NCBI RefSeq assembly: GCF_003463065.1
Contig: NZ_QSCM01000028.1
Span: 1 to 23,865, forward strand
Source: Blautia sp. OF03-15BH
GTDB taxonomy: Bacteria; Bacillota; Clostridia; Lachnospirales; Lachnospiraceae
Direction: 5' to 3'
Length of the DNA stretch: 23,865 nt
The translations under genes and the position numbers were made by a program. The stretch's first letter is position 1; the number at the start of each line of letters is the position of its first letter. Below are positions 6,791-14,284 of this stretch, one piece after another. The notes beneath the pieces were generated by a model. It searched no databases. It had not been told where the DNA came from and saw only the letters and a list, made by a program, of their open reading frames with translations.

Positions 6791-7537
6791 ATGGAGATGG
6801 CATATATTCAGGCAGAGAACCTAAAGCATAAGAGAACTTTCACAAAAACGCTGATCGTTCTGGCCCCGTTTGTAACTGCGCTTATGAACTTTTTTGCCCC
6901 TCTTTGGTTCCAGCTCAATTCTTATAATTGGTGGTATATCCTGCTTTATCCTGGATTCCTTACGCTCACCTGTGCCTTGATTGAACAGCGGGATAATGGC
7001 AAACTAAAATATCGTGCCGTTGCTTCATTGCCTGTTTCGCAGAACAAAGTCTGGAAAGCAAAAATTGGAGTGGCCGGTATTTACTCCTGTGTGGGGAATT
7101 TCATTTTCCTGGCGCTAAATCTGTTGGGCGGTTTTGCAATATTAGTTATCAACGAAATTCCCCTGACAATCGGAATTTGGCAGGCTGCGGCCGGAACAGC
7201 TTGTATTGTCATTGCAAGCCTATGGGAAGTTCCACTGTGCTTATGGTTATCAAAAAAAGTTGGTATCTTTGTCACGGTTATTCTTAATGCCGGACTTGGA
7301 AGCATTTTAGGAATTTTCACGGCTACAACCTCTTTGTGGATGATCTGCCCGTATAGCTGGGTGCCGCATCTTATGATTTCCGTGTTAGGTATTTTGCCTA
7401 ATGGTGAGCCGGTTGCAGATCAGAGTACGGCAATGGGATTTTGGATGATTATACTTGTATTGGTCATTTCGCTGGCCTGGTTTGCGGCGCTGTCATTTTT
7501 AACTGCAAGATGGTTTGAAAAAAAGGAGGTGGGGTAA
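6791..7537 (+). CDS. lanE: Immunity ABC transporter permease, MutE/EpiE type (LanE)
   Basis: A 248-residue permease with six predicted membrane segments. Its first 90 residues carry the family pattern: IQAENLKHKRTFTK, then YNWWYILLYPGFLTL, then KLKYRAVASLP. With the ATPase and the next permease it would form the LanFEG complex that removes lantibiotics from the cytoplasmic membrane. The start directly follows the ATPase stop and is preceded by AAGGAGGG. Nothing is missing relative to the family. Confidence 0.88.
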   Translation: MEMAYIQAENLKHKRTFTKTLIVLAPFVTALMNFFAPLWFQLNSYNWWYILLYPGFLTLTCALIEQRDNGKLKYRAVASLPVSQNKVWKAKIGVAGIYSCVGNFIFLALNLLGGFAILVINEIPLTIGIWQAAAGTACIVIASLWEVPLCLWLSKKVGIFVTVILNAGLGSILGIFTATTSLWMICPYSWVPHLMISVLGILPNGEPVADQSTAMGFWMIILVLVISLAWFAALSFLTARWFEKKEVG

Positions 7538-7539
7538 CT

Positions 7540-8283
7540 ATGGTATCTGTGGTTCGCTGCTGGAAAGCAGAATATCAGAAGTGTAAACATAGCATTTTGC
7601 TCTATATGCACATCATGATTCCGATTATATGTGCGGCGATTTTTGCGGGTTACTATCATATATCCAGATGGGAACTGGCAACCAAAATCAGTGCCTATCT
7701 GGAAGTGCTGGCCGTTGCGTTCCCGTTTCTGATCGGCATTATTGTGGGCCTGGTTGTTCAGATCGAAAATCAGGCCGGGCATTATCAGCTTTTGTTGGGA
7801 ACAATCCCATCTCGCATGGCAACGTATATTGGTAAACTTGGTTTTCTGATGATCTGTGCTTTTGGCGCAACATTTTTAGCGTTAGGAACATTCGCTGCAC
7901 TATATAGGGATGCTCCGGCAAGCCTTTACCTGAAAGCAGGGATTCTATTGTTGATTACCATGCTTCCCATTTACATGATTCATTTGTTTGTGGGAATGAG
8001 CTTCGGAAAAGGTGCATCTATGGGATTGGGAATTGCAGGGAGTTTAATAGCTGCCCTTATGATAACAGGGCTTGGTGACGCTACATGGAAATATATTCCC
8101 TGGGCCTGGGGCGTTCGTGCTATGGATTACACTGTGCTTTCATGGGATAGCCCCCAACTGTATGCACAGGTAAAAACCGATTTTTTCAGCGGTATGATTA
8201 TTTCTGTATGCTGCACTGTTTGTCTGTTGATTGCCAGTTTGGTTTGGTTTCATGGTTGGGAAGGAAGTAAAAACAGTGAATAA
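7540..8283 (+). CDS. lanG: Immunity ABC transporter permease, MutG type (LanG)
   Basis: A 247-residue permease with six predicted membrane segments. It starts with the typical CWKAEYQKCKHSILLYMHIMI, where a short basic cytoplasmic stretch leads into the first helix. An AAAGGAGGTGGGG site precedes the ATG, two bases after the stop of the previous gene. It is the second permease of the heterodimer. Its end overlaps the lipoprotein start by eight bases, so the four genes are translationally linked. Confidence 0.85.
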   Translation: MVSVVRCWKAEYQKCKHSILLYMHIMIPIICAAIFAGYYHISRWELATKISAYLEVLAVAFPFLIGIIVGLVVQIENQAGHYQLLLGTIPSRMATYIGKLGFLMICAFGATFLALGTFAALYRDAPASLYLKAGILLLITMLPIYMIHLFVGMSFGKGASMGLGIAGSLIAALMITGLGDATWKYIPWAWGVRAMDYTVLSWDSPQLYAQVKTDFFSGMIISVCCTVCLLIASLVWFHGWEGSKNSE

Positions 8284-8653
8284 AAAGTGCCTGTTTGCCG
8301 TGGTAATTGTGCTTGTAAGTCTTATATGCTTATCGGCCTGCGGTGCGCTCCGCGATACCGCCGATAAAAATAAGGCGTTAAATGAATCTCTGCCGTATTA
8401 TGAGCTGAACGCCGCAAACTATGATGAAATTTCATATAACGGCCTGACATATACCATAACGGATGAATGTCTTGAAATGTCAGAACTGCAAGAAGAAATC
8501 GGGCAGGTATCGAAACGCTTCAAAAATGTGGCGGGGGAAGATTTCAGTTTCGGCTACGTTTACAGTATTGTGGATGTGGATATAAGCAATACCGTAGCTG
8601 TAAATATCAACAATGAATATCGGAAAGCTGACATTAAAAATAATGATGAGTAA
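8276..8653 (+). CDS. NisI/SpaI-like immunity lipoprotein
   Basis: A 125-residue lipoprotein with a basic start (MNKK), a hydrophobic core and the lipobox LSAC (Cys22), so it is exported and lipid-anchored outside the membrane. The mature part contains YNGLTYTITDE and a short acidic domain resembling NisI/SpaI, which bind the lantibiotic and protect lipid II. I chose the GTG at 8276 because of the AAGGAAG site upstream and because the signal peptide begins there; an earlier TTG at 8231 would bury the signal. At 125 residues it is nearer in size to SpaI than to two-domain NisI. The specific ligand is unknown. Confidence 0.75.
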   Translation: MNKKCLFAVVIVLVSLICLSACGALRDTADKNKALNESLPYYELNAANYDEISYNGLTYTITDECLEMSELQEEIGQVSKRFKNVAGEDFSFGYVYSIVDVDISNTVAVNINNEYRKADIKNNDE

Positions 8654-8664
8654 CCTCGACAATG

Positions 8665-8673
8665 TGGTATAAT
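8665..8673 (+). promoter_or_regulatory. Extended -10 promoter for the two-component genes
   Basis: TG-G-TATAAT lies in the 38-base gap between lipoprotein and regulator. No good -35 box is visible, as is common with extended -10 promoters. The start site would lie very close to the ribosome binding site, so the transcript would be nearly leaderless. Confidence 0.45.
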
Positions 8674-8691
8674 GGGGCGGGAGGTGATTTT

Positions 8692-9354
8692 TTGACCCAC
8701 TTACTTGTAGTTGACGATGAAGTTTCTATCTTGGAATTGATTAAGAACAGTTTGGGGAAAGATGGATATTTGATAACAGTCTGTCAAAATGCGGATGATG
8801 TAGACATCAAAAAGCTGCATTTCTATGACCTCATTCTTTTGGATGTGATGATGCCTGGCACAGACGGGTTTGAGTTTTGCAAACAGATCAGGAATATGGT
8901 AGACTGCCCGATTCTCTTTCTGACCGCAAAGACATTAGAGGAAGATATATTGTTTGGATTGGGCATCGGTGCGGATGATTATATTACGAAACCTTTTCGT
9001 ATTCAGGAGCTTCGCGCCCGTGTCGCGGCACATTTACGCAGAGAAAAAAGGGAGCATCACAGCACACTTTCATTTGAGCCTGATATAAGATTTGACCTTT
9101 CCGCAAAGGTACTGTATGTTTCAGAACAGCCGGTTCCCCTTACCAAAAGCGAGTATTCAATCTGTGAATACCTTGCGAAAAACCGGGGACAGGTTTTTAC
9201 AAAAGAACAAATCTATGAAGCCGTTTTCGGGTTTGATGGAATAGGCGATAACTCTACGATCTCAACGCATATAAAAAATATTCGTGCGAAATTGGAGCAT
9301 TTCAAAATAAGTCCGATCAGCACCATATGGGGGATAGGATATAAATGGGAGTGA
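8692..9354 (+). CDS. OmpR-family response regulator of the immunity cassette
   Basis: A 220-residue regulator. The receiver domain has the acidic pair Asp8-Asp9, phospho-acceptor Asp51 in LILLDVMMP, Thr78 and Lys100. The C-terminal winged helix (about 125-220) ends in the typical TIWGIGYKWE. The start is TTG with a GGGAGGTG site seven bases upstream; an ATG ten codons earlier lies inside the promoter. Its gene overlaps the kinase gene by ten bases. It most likely controls the LanFEG promoter at 6020-6054 and the second copy at 10757-10791, which have paired 11-bp sites suited to this class. Confidence 0.93.
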   Translation: MTHLLVVDDEVSILELIKNSLGKDGYLITVCQNADDVDIKKLHFYDLILLDVMMPGTDGFEFCKQIRNMVDCPILFLTAKTLEEDILFGLGIGADDYITKPFRIQELRARVAAHLRREKREHHSTLSFEPDIRFDLSAKVLYVSEQPVPLTKSEYSICEYLAKNRGQVFTKEQIYEAVFGFDGIGDNSTISTHIKNIRAKLEHFKISPISTIWGIGYKWE

Positions 9355-10709
9355 AAAAGAAACCTACATTGAAAATATTGTTTCGCCAGTTTGCTATCTC
9401 CCTCATTGTCATGCTGGTCGCGGCAATTATTGTCCCTTCTGGTTTGGAGGGACTTGCTGTAAATGCTGGATTAGCTACAAGAGCAAATCTAAGTGAATTG
9501 CAGGTAAAAGAGATCATTCCAACGCTGACGATTGCCCCGGATATTACAAAGGTTGTGATTCCACAGGGATGCGGCTACTTAATTCTGGACAAGAACTTTA
9601 ATGAGCTTTACAGCAATATGGACGATGATGAAAAAGAAATTGCCCTGCTGTACGCAAAGGGAGAATATATTGAATATGCTACGGGGAGGCAGTTTGCACT
9701 TGTTGTCCGGGAAAACGAATTCTGCGTTTTAAGGTATTATATTGGTTCTCAATTTACAGTGTCATGGCTACCGGAATATTTTCCATCTCCTGACACGCTT
9801 GCGTTTATCCTGATGGCTGTAAATTCGCTGCTGGTCATTATCATACTGACCGCCAGATTTGCTAAGAACCTGCGTACACAACTGACCCCGCTTTTTGAAG
9901 CAACTGCGGAGGTTTCAAAGCAAAACCTTGATTTTGAAGTAAGACACGCCAAAATCAAAGAGTTTGAAGATGTCCTTGCATCTTTTTCAGATATGAAAGA
10001 TAATCTGAAAATTTCGTTAGAACGGCAATGGAAAACCGAACAGACACAGAAAGAGCAAATCGCCGCGCTTGCCCATGATTTGAAAACGCCTCTGACGGTT
10101 ATTCAAGGAAATGCTGATTTACTCACAGAAACAAATCTTGATGATGAGCAACGATTATACGCTGGTTACGTCGTGGAAAGCTCCGGCCAGATGCAGTCAT
10201 ATATTCAAACCCTGATTGATATATCACGGGCGGCGGTTGGTTATCAGCTCCATATTGAAAGTATAGACTTGCCAGCGTTCATGCAGCACTTGTTCGGTTA
10301 TATGGAATCACTATGCCGGACAAAAGAAATCCGGCTGCAAATGAATACTGTTTCACTCCCTCAAATGCTGAAATTTGATAGGGTGCTGATAGAACGTGCT
10401 ATTATGAATGTTATCAGTAATGGGCTGGACTACTCCCCGCAAGGCGGAACGCTTTATGTGGATGTTCAGAGTAACAACGGTTTCGTGGAAATTTCAGTCA
10501 CAGACGAGGGAACGGGGTTTTCTAAAGAGGCATTATGCCACGCACAGGAACGGTTCTATATGGGCGATCAAAGCCGCAATTCAAAGTTACACTTTGGTAT
10601 GGGTCTATATATTACAAATTCGATTATGGAACAACATAATGGTCAGCTTATTTTAGAAAATTCAAAAGAAACCGGCGGCGCAAAGGTTACTATGAAACTT
10701 CCTTGCTGA
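9345..10709 (+). CDS. Sensor histidine kinase of the immunity cassette
   Basis: A 454-residue kinase. Two membrane segments (about 11-33 and 149-171) flank an extracytoplasmic sensor of about 115 residues. A HAMP-like linker follows, then the phospho-acceptor His244 (ALAHDLKTPL), an N-box (NVISN, 355-359), a G1 box DEGTGF (387-392) and a G2 box GMGLYI (418-423). Its layout matches SpaK/NisK-type kinases that respond to lantibiotics, although the ligand cannot be read from sequence. The start is ATG 9345 or the in-frame GTG at 9351, both just after GGATAGGA and overlapping the regulator's stop. A terminator follows. Confidence 0.92.
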   Translation: MGVKKKPTLKILFRQFAISLIVMLVAAIIVPSGLEGLAVNAGLATRANLSELQVKEIIPTLTIAPDITKVVIPQGCGYLILDKNFNELYSNMDDDEKEIALLYAKGEYIEYATGRQFALVVRENEFCVLRYYIGSQFTVSWLPEYFPSPDTLAFILMAVNSLLVIIILTARFAKNLRTQLTPLFEATAEVSKQNLDFEVRHAKIKEFEDVLASFSDMKDNLKISLERQWKTEQTQKEQIAALAHDLKTPLTVIQGNADLLTETNLDDEQRLYAGYVVESSGQMQSYIQTLIDISRAAVGYQLHIESIDLPAFMQHLFGYMESLCRTKEIRLQMNTVSLPQMLKFDRVLIERAIMNVISNGLDYSPQGGTLYVDVQSNNGFVEISVTDEGTGFSKEALCHAQERFYMGDQSRNSKLHFGMGLYITNSIMEQHNGQLILENSKETGGAKVTMKLPC

Positions 10710-10723
10710 TTTTCCGATAGTGT

Positions 10724-10754
10724 AATGGACGTCTTTTATGTCCGTCCATTTTTC
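10724..10754 (+). terminator. Terminator after the histidine kinase
   Basis: AATGGACG (10724-10731) pairs with CGTCCATT (10743-10750) and runs into TTTTTC, 15 bases after the kinase stop. Confidence 0.85.
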
Positions 10755-10756
10755 AA

Positions 10757-10791
10757 ATCTTTATGGAATCTTCAAAAATTCCTCTTATCAT
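10757..10791 (+). promoter_or_regulatory. Second copy of the regulated promoter
   Basis: ATCTTTATGGA (10757-10767) and ATCTTCAAAAA (10768-10778) repeat the operator at 6020-6041. A -10-like TATCAT (10786-10791) stands at exactly the same distance as the -10 of the LanFEG promoter. No protein gene follows before the next hairpins, so the promoter is orphaned or drives a short RNA. Confidence 0.6.
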
Positions 10792-10809
10792 GTATCTAAA
10801 GAAAAAACA

Positions 10810-10851
10810 TCTGCCCAGCGGCAGAAAAGAAAAAAAACGCTGCTGGGCAGA
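10810..10851. terminator. Hairpin terminator, T tract on the minus strand
   Basis: TCTGCCCAGC (10810-10819) pairs perfectly with GCTGGGCAGA (10842-10851). Six T follow on the minus strand and only a weak tract on the plus strand. Confidence 0.6.
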
Positions 10852-10940
10852 CCCATTTTCACGCTTAATTTATATTCACTGGTGGCGGTTTTGAAAAATC
10901 AAGGCCGCTGCTTTCTTTCTGTCATTCCCAGCAGTTAAAG

Positions 10941-10977
10941 GCATGGCGGCCCACGGGAGGACGCCGCCATGCTGTTT
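10941..10977 (+). terminator. GC-rich hairpin terminator
   Basis: GCATGGCGGC (10941-10950) pairs perfectly with GCCGCCATGC (10963-10972) and is followed by TGTTTTA. Confidence 0.7.
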
Positions 10978-11098
10978 TACTATCATTATAATCTAATCCA
11001 CTTCTACCGCTTAAAAAAAGCCTTGCCCCGCCACGGGAATATTCCGGCTATGAGTATGAACTATACCATGTAAGAAAACAACAAAACGCTTCAAATCG

Positions 11099-11134
11099 TC
11101 GCCCGGTAGGTTTACGACCTGCCGGGCGATTTTT
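11099..11134 (+). terminator. Strong terminator upstream of the sigma-factor remnant
   Basis: TCGCCCGGTAGG (11099-11110) pairs with CCTGCCGGGCGA (11118-11129) across a seven-base loop and runs into five T. It marks the end of a transcript from the element that once stood to the left. No gene belonging to it is left nearby. Confidence 0.85.
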
Positions 11135-11269
11135 GTCGATTTTCGCGGATTGTCATTTCCGGCAAAAAATCAGATGGAAAAGGAGGCGGTCAGCAGACCA
11201 GGGCCAGCATAGGCCCCTGACAACGGACAGGATCATCCTGCTCACTCCCCACGGAAAGGGGGTGAGAAG

Positions 11270-11398
11270 ATGAAAGTTACCCCTGATGATTACGGGAGGC
11301 GCTGCCAGTTTGACCATTTTTGCAAGCTGGTACTGTACCATGAAGCCGTTGACTACTTCCGGGAAAGGAAGCGTCAGCGTGGCTGGGAAACATCCTTT
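11270..11398 (+). pseudogene. Transposon-type sigma-70-like factor, N-terminal fragment
   Basis: The first 43 residues resemble the small sigma-like regulators of conjugative transposons: FDHFCKLVLYHEAVDYF, then RERKRQRGWETSF. The family position for the following SFDEL-type residues is reached, and then the sequence turns into antisense ParB. Start and ribosome site (GGGGGTGAGAAG-ATG) are intact. Full-length relatives have about 140-200 residues, so roughly three quarters are missing. The breakpoint lies at about 11396-11402. Confidence 0.7.
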
Positions 11399-11583
11399 GA
11401 AAGCTCTACACCTACCTGCAATCCAATCACATCACGGTCTACTGCGTTTAATAGGTCATTCATCAGATACGTGAGCCGAATATAGCGATACACCTGCCTT
11501 GCACTGTCATTTCCGTTCTTTCCAATATCTTTCGCACTGATACCTCCTGATGTTCCCTGATGATTCATTGCTTCCATCTTCAT
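11398..11583 (-). pseudogene. ParB-like partition protein, internal fragment
   Basis: About 62 residues match the central ParB segment of Firmicutes mobile elements: KMEAMNHQG, then SARQVYRYIRLT, then LLNAVD and VELS. Both the N-terminal nuclease/CTPase part and the C-terminus are absent. On the N-terminal side it abuts repeat B; on the other side it meets the sigma-factor fragment in the opposite orientation. Full-length relatives are about 300 residues or more. It is not functional as it stands. Confidence 0.72.
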
Positions 11584-11650
11584 ACGGTATACTCTGTACT
11601 GGCAGATGTAAAATCGGACATCATTTTCCGAAATTTAGCAAATTATTTTA
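11584..11650. repeat. Degenerate repeat B, right copy
   Basis: Matches 2505-2571: TATACTCTGTA, AAAATCGGACAT and the AAATT/AAATTATTTT tail. On the minus strand it again encodes MSDF followed by TEY. It borders the ParB fragment directly, as an inserted mobile-element end would. Confidence 0.6.
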
Positions 11651-11713
11651 ATTTTACAGTTTCCATATGTGTTATCGCTGAACCATGGAGTTAATATCAT
11701 TGAAAAAGGGTAT

Positions 11714-11950
11714 AAAAAAACAGTCTGCCCTGACGGAAAATATTTCCATCAAAACAAACTGTTCTTCATATTCACACTAATTATATTTTCTGAGCATAGT
11801 TACTTTTGCGAAAATCTCAGATAACTCCGGAAAGAAAACAAAGAAAAAAAAGATTTTTTAACTCCATTTGCACTCCACCGGAACATCCAGACAGCCCGCA
11901 AAACCTTTATTTATGGGCTTTTTCGCAATTTAGTCCGCTACTCGAACTCA
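11714..11950. repeat. Degenerate repeat A, right copy
   Basis: Same orientation as 61-300, with the same hairpin, ACTCCATTTGCACTCCA core and TTTATTTATGGGCTTTT segment. On the minus strand the hairpin stems (ACAGT/ACTGT enclosing TGATGGAAA/TTTCCGTCA) followed by seven T form a stronger terminator than in the left copy. Confidence 0.7.
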
Positions 11951-12097
11951 ACTCCATTTACGGTTGCAGGTAGTAAAATAAAGCTTCTACAAGGGGGAAA
12001 TTTACTACTATTTTTCATTTTTTCCTATCCTCCATCCAGTTTTTAAACCTTTTAGAACCATTTTAGAACCAGAGTACTGCTATAGAACCAGAGATTT

Positions 12098-12226
12098 TCA
12101 GTCTTTCAATCTGCTTCTCAGCATCTGATAATGTCGCTGTCCGATATGCCGTCCGGCACGCTGCAAGCCGTCAACACATTCGCAAACCTCATCAAATGTC
12201 GGTTTCCGTTCCTCATAGGCAGCTGC
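12098..12226 (-). pseudogene. C-terminal remnant of an unrecognised gene
   Basis: A minus frame of about 42 codons reads KPTFDEVCECVDGLQRAGRH, continues with a basic tail and ends at 12098. The composition looks like real protein, but there is a stop just upstream and no start codon with a ribosome site. It probably belongs to the decayed mobile elements around it. Confidence 0.35.
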
Positions 12227-12243
12227 CTATTGTTCACCTAATT

Positions 12244-12540
12244 CTAATCCCTGTCTGAGATGACCTCCTTTTTAAGTTCTCTAAAAATATTTAATTCATC
12301 ATCCAAGTCATCCAACGTCATATCAAAATAAGAATATCCCAATCTATCATACAGATCAATCAATTCTGTCTTTCTGATTCCCAGAATTTCTGCTGCCCGA
12401 CCATGCGAGATTGTCTGATTCAATATATATGGATACAACAACAGAGCATTTCGGGTAAACTCCGTTTCCGGATTCACAGTCACCAGATATTTTGACATTC
12501 CTACTGGAACTTTAATAGTTACTGATTCCGTTGCTACCAT
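12244..12540 (-). CDS. UPF0175-like helix-turn-helix small protein
   Basis: A 98-residue protein. A short N-terminal strand (SVTIKVPVGMSKYL) is followed by the UPF0175-type helix-turn-helix, SHGRAAEILGIRKTELIDLY, and the typical GYSYFDMTLDDLDDEL. Such proteins are small DNA-binding or antitoxin-like partners whose function is poorly known. The ATG at 12540 is my choice; a GTG at 12552 is only two bases from the AGGAAGG site, too close to initiate well. It lies downstream of the Rpn-type nuclease gene on the same strand, probably in one transcript. It could regulate or neutralise that nuclease, but nothing in the sequence proves this. Confidence 0.68.
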   Translation of the reverse strand: MVATESVTIKVPVGMSKYLVTVNPETEFTRNALLLYPYILNQTISHGRAAEILGIRKTELIDLYDRLGYSYFDMTLDDLDDELNIFRELKKEVISDRD

Positions 12541-12578
12541 ATATAGTATCACACCTTCCTATTTGAGTTCTGAGCAAG

Positions 12579-13385
12579 CTAAGCGGCCGTTATTGCTCTT
12601 CTCACTTGTTCTATTGATAACTTTGTGGTTCTCGAAATCTTATCCAGATCATGCTCACCCTCTGACCATAAGTTTAGTGCTACATCCATTCTTGCCTTAA
12701 TATCTGCGTCATCACGCTCTCTGTCTACAATCTTCTGCATCGTTTCACACATTTCAGTCACTCCTTTCGGTTCTTCCTTAAAATATCTGACTCTCTCTGC
12801 AATCTTAGGATTGTGCATCTCACGATAATCTTTACAGTTAAAATCATGCATCAGCCATCCAACTTCATCGTTTCCTCTATAAGAACCATTGACATAAACA
12901 ATATGCTCTTTGTCTCCAAACAGTTTCCCCGTCTCCTGTATGGTTCTTTCTATTGTATATACCGGAAGTCCTCCCTTTAAAACATCATTAGATGTAATAA
13001 AGATAATGTATGTCTCCGGCATTTCTTTATATTTTTCTCCTGATGTGGTAAGCCTTGAATCAAATAATGCACTGTTAAGTCTGGCTCGTTCGGGAACAGC
13101 CCCATTATCGTCCTGCTGGACCTCAATATCATACTGTTTTCCTGTAGCATCATTAGCATAAATATCAAGCCTCACTGATCGTCCAAACAAATTTCCTATT
13201 GTCAACTGTGTAACCGATTTTGTCACAGATAAATCATTTCTCTTTAATATTATTTTCAAAAGTTCTTCTGTACATTCTAAATCGCCCGAAAAAACCTGCG
13301 TCATAAAGGTATCATCCATTAACGTAAATTTGTTAATAGCCTCCATACGCTCTGTATTCTTTTCTTCCAGATTTAATACCTGCAT
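12579..13385 (-). CDS. Rpn-family PD-(D/E)XK nuclease (PDDEXK_2)
   Basis: A 268-residue protein of the recombination-promoting nuclease/transposase-like family. The nuclease core has Asp74 in RLDIYANDATGK and Glu88-Val-Gln90 (YDIEVQ), the catalytic pattern of the family. Upstream, DDTFMTQVF and later YIIFIT and YVNGSYRG are further family positions. The C-terminal 40 residues (KARMDVALNLWSEG, ISRTTKLSIEQVRRAI) form a small helical, HTH-like tail. Rpn proteins cut DNA and promote RecA-independent recombination; some have been linked to phage defence. A GAAGGTG site and its own promoter precede it. It is intact. Confidence 0.85.
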   Translation of the reverse strand: MQVLNLEEKNTERMEAINKFTLMDDTFMTQVFSGDLECTEELLKIILKRNDLSVTKSVTQLTIGNLFGRSVRLDIYANDATGKQYDIEVQQDDNGAVPERARLNSALFDSRLTTSGEKYKEMPETYIIFITSNDVLKGGLPVYTIERTIQETGKLFGDKEHIVYVNGSYRGNDEVGWLMHDFNCKDYREMHNPKIAERVRYFKEEPKGVTEMCETMQKIVDRERDDADIKARMDVALNLWSEGEHDLDKISRTTKLSIEQVRRAITAA

Positions 13386-13405
13386 TTTTTCACCTTCTTT
13401 TCTAT

Positions 13406-13434
13406 ATTATATCTATTATAGTGGGTTTGTTCAA
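13406..13434 (-). promoter_or_regulatory. Promoter of the Rpn nuclease gene
   Basis: On the minus strand TTGAAC (plus 13429-13434) is 17 bases from TATAAT (plus 13406-13411); a second TATAAT lies nine bases upstream of it. It overlaps the end of the MobC-like gene. Confidence 0.6.
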
Positions 13435-13907
13435 CTACATTTTTGTTCACTACCTCCCTTCTCGCCTTGTTTAACTTTCCCACTAACATCTTTACCGATT
13501 GCCTTGCAATACTCCTGAATTTCTTTCTGCTCTTTCCAATGCCTATTATTGGAATTTGGTTTCTTATCAAATAAATAGGCAGCACCATTCAAAATATCCA
13601 CCATTGTAATCATAAAAGCCAAATAATCCTCTTTAAACTCCTTGTAGTTCTCTCCTGACATAGAAAAATCACCAGACAAAATCTGCCCGGTGATCTCTTC
13701 CATAACTATCTGTGTTTCTCGCAGCTCTTCTACAAGGTATTGCACGCGTTGCTTCGTTCCTACCACAACAATATTAGAATATATGCAGCTTCTTGCAATA
13801 AAGTCTTTCTTATACAAGCCACTGGCTTTCACCCGTTCTTCAATCATTGTCTGCTCCCACCGCGTAGGGCGAAATGCTATAGTTGGATTACTATGTTGTC
13901 CTGGCAT
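13431..13907 (-). CDS. MobC/ribbon-helix-helix mobilization-like protein
   Basis: A 158-residue basic protein. Residues 8-60 (IAFRPTRWEQTMIEERVKAS, then KKDFIARSCIY) match the ribbon-helix-helix start of MobC-like relaxosome accessory proteins, which help a relaxase open oriT. The rest is helical and polar with a Lys-rich end and no motif that I recognise. A GGAACAGGA site precedes the ATG. It follows the integrase remnant by 20 bases on the same strand, a common neighbour order in integrative elements. No relaxase is present in the window, so its original function is probably lost. Confidence 0.55.
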   Translation of the reverse strand: MPGQHSNPTIAFRPTRWEQTMIEERVKASGLYKKDFIARSCIYSNIVVVGTKQRVQYLVEELRETQIVMEEITGQILSGDFSMSGENYKEFKEDYLAFMITMVDILNGAAYLFDKKPNSNNRHWKEQKEIQEYCKAIGKDVSGKVKQGEKGGSEQKCS

Positions 13908-13927
13908 ATTTTTCCTGTTCCTTTCCC

Positions 13928-14284
13928 CTAATTTTCATTTGAGTCAACTAGCTTTTCCAGCTGATCTACCAGTTTCCTTGACTGATCTGGATATAAATGA
14001 GAATATGTAGATAATGTTGTCTGAATCTTTTCATGGCCCAGTCTATCCGCTACCAAATTAGGCTGTGCTCCCAACTTTGAAATTAACAAACTGGCATGTG
14101 AATGCCTCAAATCATGTAACCTGATTTTCTTTACTCCAGATGACTCAATTCCTCTCTGTATCTCATGTTCCCAATAAGCTTTTGTCGTATTCTGGAACAA
14201 ACGATCTTTCGCCATAAGCCCGTATAACTTGCCTGCATACTCTTTTAATTCTTCCACAAGGAAATCAGGCAACGTAATCGTTCT
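13928..14284 (-). pseudogene. Tyrosine integrase, C-terminal fragment
   Basis: About 118 residues of a phage/ICE tyrosine recombinase catalytic domain: HDLRHSHAS with His53 and Arg56 (numbered from the Met at 14272), LGH with His80 and the nucleophile Tyr90 (STYSHLY). The first catalytic Arg, the core-binding domain and the arm-binding domain are missing, about two thirds of a normal protein of 380-400 residues. The frame extends upstream as RTITLPDF into the YqaJ fragment, so no start codon remains in a natural position. Confidence 0.82.

Noticed and set aside
10738..10938. A 66-codon plus frame after the kinase terminator
   Set aside because: It begins inside the terminator, runs through the duplicated operator and a hairpin, and has no ribosome site.
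12040..12095. Three GGTTCTA words on the minus strand as a possible attachment core or CRISPR-like repeat
   Set aside because: The words are short and unevenly spaced with no spacers of constant length. They may be part of an integrase flank but cannot be supported as a feature.
13690..14010. A 106-codon plus-strand frame
   Set aside because: It is antisense to the MobC-like gene and integrase fragment, which carry recognisable motifs.
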